From Sipunculus nudus (lineage: Eukaryota; Annelida; Sipuncula; Golfingiida; Sipunculidae): 64,000 bases of DNA. A program made the translations under genes and the position numbers. Location: positions 61,235,300 through 61,299,299 of the forward strand of contig CM049314.1 of the NCBI GenBank assembly GCA_026874595.1, given 5' to 3'. The notes under the pieces are model-generated. The model was not told where the DNA came from, ran no database searches, and was given only the letters and a program-made list of their open reading frames with translations. Shown here piece after piece: positions 59,136-64,000 of the stretch (positions are counted from its first letter, which is position 1; the number at the start of each line of letters is the position of its first letter).

Positions 59136-60514
59136 CCCTGTTGGTACAAATATTAGATTAAACAGTTTCAAATCAACTATATAAACAATCCCTTACCCTT
59201 TTCAAAGCGCTTAACCAATAAATAATGTCAGTAACTTGTTTATTTATATATTTATTTATGTATATATATATATATATACACACACAAGGCTGGCATCTTC
59301 ATTTGCTACTGCATTGTATCCATTAACTGATAGACCAGCAAAGAATTTTTTTCATCTTTTGATTGACTGTAAACAGGAAATATAAGGTTGCAGATCATTC
59401 TGTGCGGGTCAACCAATTAATGGATGCAATGCAGTTGCAAATGAAGATGTTGGCCTTGTACCATAAAAACTTGCATATAAGTCGAGAAATTTCCACCATG
59501 ATAAAAACAAATAAAGTTGGGAGGTCAACTTATAAGAGGAGATGTGTCCAACAGCATTTGTTGCTTGAATGTCCAACCAACCTGTTGGTTAATACTGTTG
59601 AAAGAGTGGACTTTCAAATAGTCATTGATATATTGATATTTTTTTATAGTCAGTGATACTCAAATAATCAGTGGTATTTATGGGGCTTTTAATAAATTTT
59701 GGTATTTAATTTTCATGTTTCTTGTATTTAATTCACAATTATTTCCACACAACTATTTATTATTCATTCTCTTTCTAACACCTGAAAATCAAACCAATGT
59801 AGTTCCCAAGGCTGTGCGTTTCTCCTCATTCTAATAAATATTTTAAACAGATTGCTTTTCTATAAAATATTATTTCATTTCTGATTAAACATTTATTCAG
59901 TTTATACAGTTGATTGTAAAAACTGTTTAAGCCAATATTTGTACCAACAGGGGTACAAGCGCCTGCGGCCACAGAAGCCAGTGAAAATCATAACATTGAC
60001 CTGACAATCTTAAAATACACTGATTTGCTGATTTATAAAGATGACATCGAAGTAGTATTTGATACATAAAGTGGGGTAATACACCAAGAATTTCAAAATG
60101 AAGCATTTTTTATCTTAGATCCAGTTGGAGATAGATTAAAATAGATTTTAATCGAGCTCAAACTGGATCAGTCTACAGTCCATTCCACCACCCTTGTCCT
60201 CCTGATTTTCGAGATTATCCAAAGACAAGACAAACTTACCAAATAAAATGTGCACCTATTCCAGGAAAAGAAAAATACATAATTTTTGGTACCTCACATG
60301 TTATGTTATTCACATTAAGGCCTGGTTGATATGTCTGGTACATATCCGTGGTTCCCCAACAAGTGACCATTGTTTATCCTTCAGGGATATGGTCATGACT
60401 TAACAGTGAAGCATGTGTATGATGAGAATACAAGCCTTGCAGTAAATAGGGGTCGGCAGCTCTTGATTATTGGTCCCGTGAATATGGCTGCCACTTTGTG
60501 CGTCACGTCTATTA

Positions 60515-60522
60515 TGACGTCA
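60515..60522. promoter_or_regulatory. CRE-type site in promoter-like stretch
   Basis: A full palindromic TGACGTCA lies next to GCGTCACGTC, an inverted CCAAT (TATTGGTCC) at about 60468 and AATATGGCTGCC at about 60481. The cluster looks like a promoter. It is 2.2 kb upstream of the AARS2 start codon and could serve it or an unseen transcript. Confidence 0.3.
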
Positions 60523-62592
60523 TCAATGTTCCCTTCCAAGCCCATTTCATTGAATGGTGGCAAACTGTTGCTATAGAATTAACAGGAGTGACTATGGAAT
60601 CACTCATGTTCTATCTAGACAAGGTTATGATGCTATTATAGAATGTGGGCTTCAGAGCGAATGTAGGAGCACTCACGCACTGTCTCAATGAGGTTATGAG
60701 TGTATACGGATGGACGTTATGATGTTTACGATTTATGTAATGGAGGAGAATGTAAGTGGTAGATGAAAATAATTGGCAAAATTAAGATGCAAGTAGCAGT
60801 ATCCTATGGTTGTTGAATGTTGGATTGAAGCCTACGTTCTATAGTAGTACCAAGGTTATGAGTGTATATGTAGACGGATGATATGATATTTAGAATTTAT
60901 GTAGTGAACCAGTATGAGGCAGATAAAAATAAGTGGTAAAATTAAGATACAATAGTCAATACTGTGACACTAGCACTAGCAGCTAGCCCGAGATATTATT
61001 ATTAAAAGGTTTTATATTCACATAAGTGTTTTGCCGTAGGGAGGTGCAAGAGTTATTCTCTAGACGTGACAATTATCCCAGTTTAGTCATACCTGACATA
61101 TAATATGACAAAAACAAAGACGATAGATTAGCGGACTGTCATTGATGTGATCAGTTTCTCTTCAGCTGTCAAATTGACATGTTCTTGAGCGATAAATGAG
61201 TAGTCAATGGAATCATGTCACGACATACTGTCAAAAAACCAGCGCAACTCACACCGTAACTCGCAGGCGCATGCTAGGTATCTCGGAACGCTACCACCCG
61301 TAACTCGTATTACGGGAGTTCTTCTCGATCATATCTGTAAATGTTTATTCTCTAACCCTTAATCTTCGTGGGATATTTTGTGATAATGCTATTTTGTTTG
61401 TAGACGATATAATTGTTTCTTCATATATATTATTAAAGCAACGTCTTATACCAAGCTTTAAATTAAATTTATTGTCTAATTTTTGTTTTTTTTTTAAACA
61501 AATCATTCTGCTTCTGCACGAAAATCTTTTCTTTGCTAGTTTGTGGACCACATTGGATGAAAGTGTGCCCAATGAATACTTTAATGTGTTATCCTCGGTG
61601 ATTGTTATATGTGTATTTTATTATATGTTTATATATACATACGTTTGATTTTTTACCCAATAAACTCGTATAAAAAATTACCATATTATGTGTCTTTAAG
61701 TTTCTTATATTCCTGTCATAAAATATATATGTATGGTTATTTAATTAGAGACAGCTGGGACACACACACACAGAATATTACATATTATACTTGAATATGA
61801 TTTTTTTTTATTATTACAAAAAAACCTTATTAAGACAAAAAAAACCTCTAAAAAGATATTTAATATAGGCTATTAAGAATAATGTATGTGGCTGTATCAA
61901 TATTTTTATAAGATATGTACATATTATTTACATGTATTCATATTAAATATGAATTCATAGATTTCTTAACTTGGCCGCCCTGGCTATATGCTAGAAGTAG
62001 TTCAGCTGTATGGGCTCCAATGAGAAAGCAAAGTATTAAGGTTCTACTATATCATATTGATCACCTTAGTCAAAAGTTGATAGGACCAGCTAACTGCTGC
62101 TGGAAAAAAACAAGATTCAATATATCATTGAAAAATTACATAATTCTTATTTATTTATTTTATTTTTCGCTATTTATTATCCTAATATAGGACTTCAGTC
62201 CTGCATTTGCATTGCATTTGAAAATATTTTTGTTTACGGCTCTGCATTAAAATGCAAATGTAGAGACTCTTAATTGTATAGCTCTGCATTAAAATTCAAT
62301 TACAAACACATCTGCTTTTTAACCCAAGCCTGTACAGAGTAAAAAAATGTGTGCTTTATATTCAAGAGAATATACCTTTTATAGGCCTACTTTTTTTCAT
62401 AGACGTACTTTTCAAAACATTTCCCGAAAACTATAGCCTCGAGAGAGTGACTCGAAAGATAGTGAGGCTGTAAGATGCCTTTTATATGAACTATTTAGTG
62501 TTGGCCACCTAAATATTGTTTGTTGCATATGATTTCAAAGTGCTTATAGACTTAACAAATAAAATATTCAAGGCATATGTTTCTTGACCAGT

Positions 62593-62602
62593 GTTACTCA
62601 CC
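62593..62602 (-). promoter_or_regulatory. Strong splice donor, possible AARS2 5' leader exon
   Basis: On the minus strand the sequence reads GACCAG|GTGAGTAAC, an ideal donor, preceded by a CpG-containing stretch (62620-62885). It could end an untranslated AARS2 leader exon spliced to the acceptor at 58306. This is inference from splice signals only. Confidence 0.3.
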
Positions 62603-63196
62603 TGGTCGCTTGCGTCGTTCTTAAGAATTCATAACATACAGCAAATCTGTTAACACATATCTTGATTTTATTTCATTTGTGAACCTGCTTTTTATGCCAT
62701 TTACCGTAACAGAATATCGTTCTTTGATAATTCTAAGTGAAAATGTTTTCAGCGCACTGTTGAAGTTTAAAAGACCATTTGAAAAAACCCGATGTAAAGT
62801 TATACTATTCTTGCAAGATTCTTCATGTTAAAGTCCAACAGTTCACGCTCACACCCACTCACGTCTGCGGCGTTTGTGGCACTGATTCACTCAGTGTCGT
62901 GAATTTTGCCAGTATTTTCTTTACAAACATCCAAAATTACATCAAGTGAACATGAGGAATTCTTCCAATCTAGCGTTGCAACCTTACAATCTTGCATTCG
63001 ATACATATGGGTATATATCGAAGTATATGGTCAAACGAGAAAACAAGTGGAAGGTAACCACAACCAGGACTACGGCAATGACGGCATCCAGGAAGCAAAT
63101 AATAAACTCAAGATTTTACTCGTGACCATAATCATTTTGAGTGTCAAATAAAATTGAATAAATATGACATTAAACATATAAATCAGTTCCTGTTTG

Positions 63197-63210
63197 GTTG
63201 CCATGACAAC
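63197..63210 (+). promoter_or_regulatory. X-box (RFX-factor) motif
   Basis: GTTGCCATGACAAC matches the X-box consensus GTHNYYATRRNAAC at every position and is nearly palindromic (extended GG...CC). It sits 146 bp upstream of the ATG at 63356, within the distance typical of RFX-controlled ciliary genes. Confidence 0.5.
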
Positions 63211-63355
63211 CTAAACATCGGGTCATTGACCCTTGTGCTGTTAAAATTGGGTACCACTTAACATATATCTGGTGATAACCGATAAATCCTATAGATGCAG
63301 CGAATTGAATCACAACCATGCCGTTGCTTTTTGGTCACTCCCACATGAGAGCAAA

Positions 63356-63651
63356 ATGAATCGCGCAACCCTCTATTGGTCAGAGGGGTATGGTGAACTC
63401 CGCCGAGCACATGTACTCTCCTATCAAATGAAGGAACAGTTTGTTGCTAAAACTCCTGACGAATGTAAGATTTAACAAACATTATATGCAGTGCAATTAT
63501 AAATTATCTTAGCAGTCTGTGTGTATTTCATATCTTATTATAGTGGGCACGCACCCTTTCCATGCCCCATATCAAACATAATTCCTTCCAGATACAGTGC
63601 TTGACCACGATTTAACTGCCATTCAGTATCATCTCCGCTACTTGGATATAA
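63356..63651 (+). CDS. Unidentified protein, first two coding exons (gene runs off window)
   Basis: Exon 1 (63356-63464) starts at an ATG in good context (AAAATG) and encodes MNRATLYWSEGYGELRRAHV and ends KTPDE. It ends phase 1 at donor T|GTAAGA. Exon 2 (63592-63651) follows a TTCCTTCCAG acceptor and encodes Y plus TVLDHDLTAIQYHLRYLDI, ending phase 1 at A|GTAAAT. The two exons join in frame. The 127-bp intron is short for this window. The next exon is not visible before 64000. The base composition is more GC-rich than the flanks. I do not recognise the protein. An RFX-type X-box lies 146 bp upstream of the ATG and suggests, but does not prove, a ciliary gene. Confidence 0.65.
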
Positions 63652-64000
63652 GTAAATCCTATTGATAAATCAACTGATGAATGCCTGAGATCCACAGTTC
63701 ACAAAGTTTAATGCAATAAAATTACAAATGTCAGGTGTCCAGTGTGACAACAGCATTTTGACACATTTAGAAAATCATAATAATAATCATACGGTATGTA
63801 TACCAAGTATAAATAATTAAGAATAAACTATAAATGAGAAAAAGAGGTATTTTGAACTCATTTAGTGTGATGTGAAAGAAAAAAATATACCGGTAGTCAT
63901 GTCAAATCATACACTGTTACTGCAACAACCTTTCAGCACATGATTTCTAAAACTCTATATGGAAATATTCCTATTATTTAAATCTTATGTTATCAACAAG

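Larger units (their letters stand above)
59136..63196. other. 5' flank of AARS2 and divergent gene
   Basis: It includes a short TATA/CACA microsatellite (59250-59285), the promoter-like CRE cluster near 60460-60530, CpG-containing stretches at 61225-61330 and 62620-62890, and the candidate minus-strand donor at 62602. I find no convincing coding exon. Confidence 0.45.

Overview
The window looks like nuclear DNA of an invertebrate animal, most likely a mollusc and probably a bivalve. It is AT-rich, has small phase-conserved exons separated by large introns, and its introns are loaded with non-autonomous mobile elements carrying tandem cores and ACGG-type microsatellites, a style known from bivalve 'pearl'/Helentron-like elements. 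The taxon is inference; the eukaryotic gene structure is read directly from the sequence.

Region 1-19,009 (+ strand) is the 3' half of a filamin-family gene. Eleven coding exons, joined by phase-1 introns throughout, encode the last 571 residues: about five and a half immunoglobulin-like filamin repeats and a short acidic tail. One intron has a GC-AG boundary. An unspliced 685-nt open segment (3748-4432) in the first complete intron ends in a perfect donor of the right phase. It reads as an alternative first coding exon that would give a 741-residue short filamin lacking the upstream part of the protein.

Region 19,010-24,634 is the convergent 3' space between filamin and the next gene. It holds UTR-like AT-rich sequence, a 22-bp minisatellite and a TA/CA microsatellite.

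Region 24,635-58,260 (- strand) is a complete gene for mitochondrial alanyl-tRNA synthetase (AARS2-like). All 23 coding exons join in frame to exactly 1000 codons plus a stop, with an N-terminal targeting-type peptide, class II motifs, the full editing-site zinc ligands and a weakly conserved C-terminal domain. Its introns hold most of the mobile DNA: a TIR element with four ~326-bp tandem repeats (30.2-31.5 kb), a very uniform 25-bp AGGTCA-rich minisatellite (33.9-34.1 kb), paired TIR MITEs, one transposon nested in another (43.2-46.3 kb), and an ~8-kb three-level nest in intron 2 (49.4-57.4 kb). A MITE abuts the splice donor of exon 3.

Region 58,261-64,000 is the 5' flank of AARS2. It contains a tRNA-derived SINE, CpG-containing promoter-like stretches, a possible untranslated AARS2 leader exon, and a second, divergently transcribed gene on the + strand. 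That gene's first two coding exons (63,356-63,651) lie 146 bp downstream of a perfect X-box (RFX-type) motif, so a ciliary role is a testable guess. I do not recognise the protein.

Filamin (actin crosslinking), AARS2 (mitochondrial translation) and the unknown gene have no evident shared pathway; they are simply neighbours, as is usual in animal genomes.
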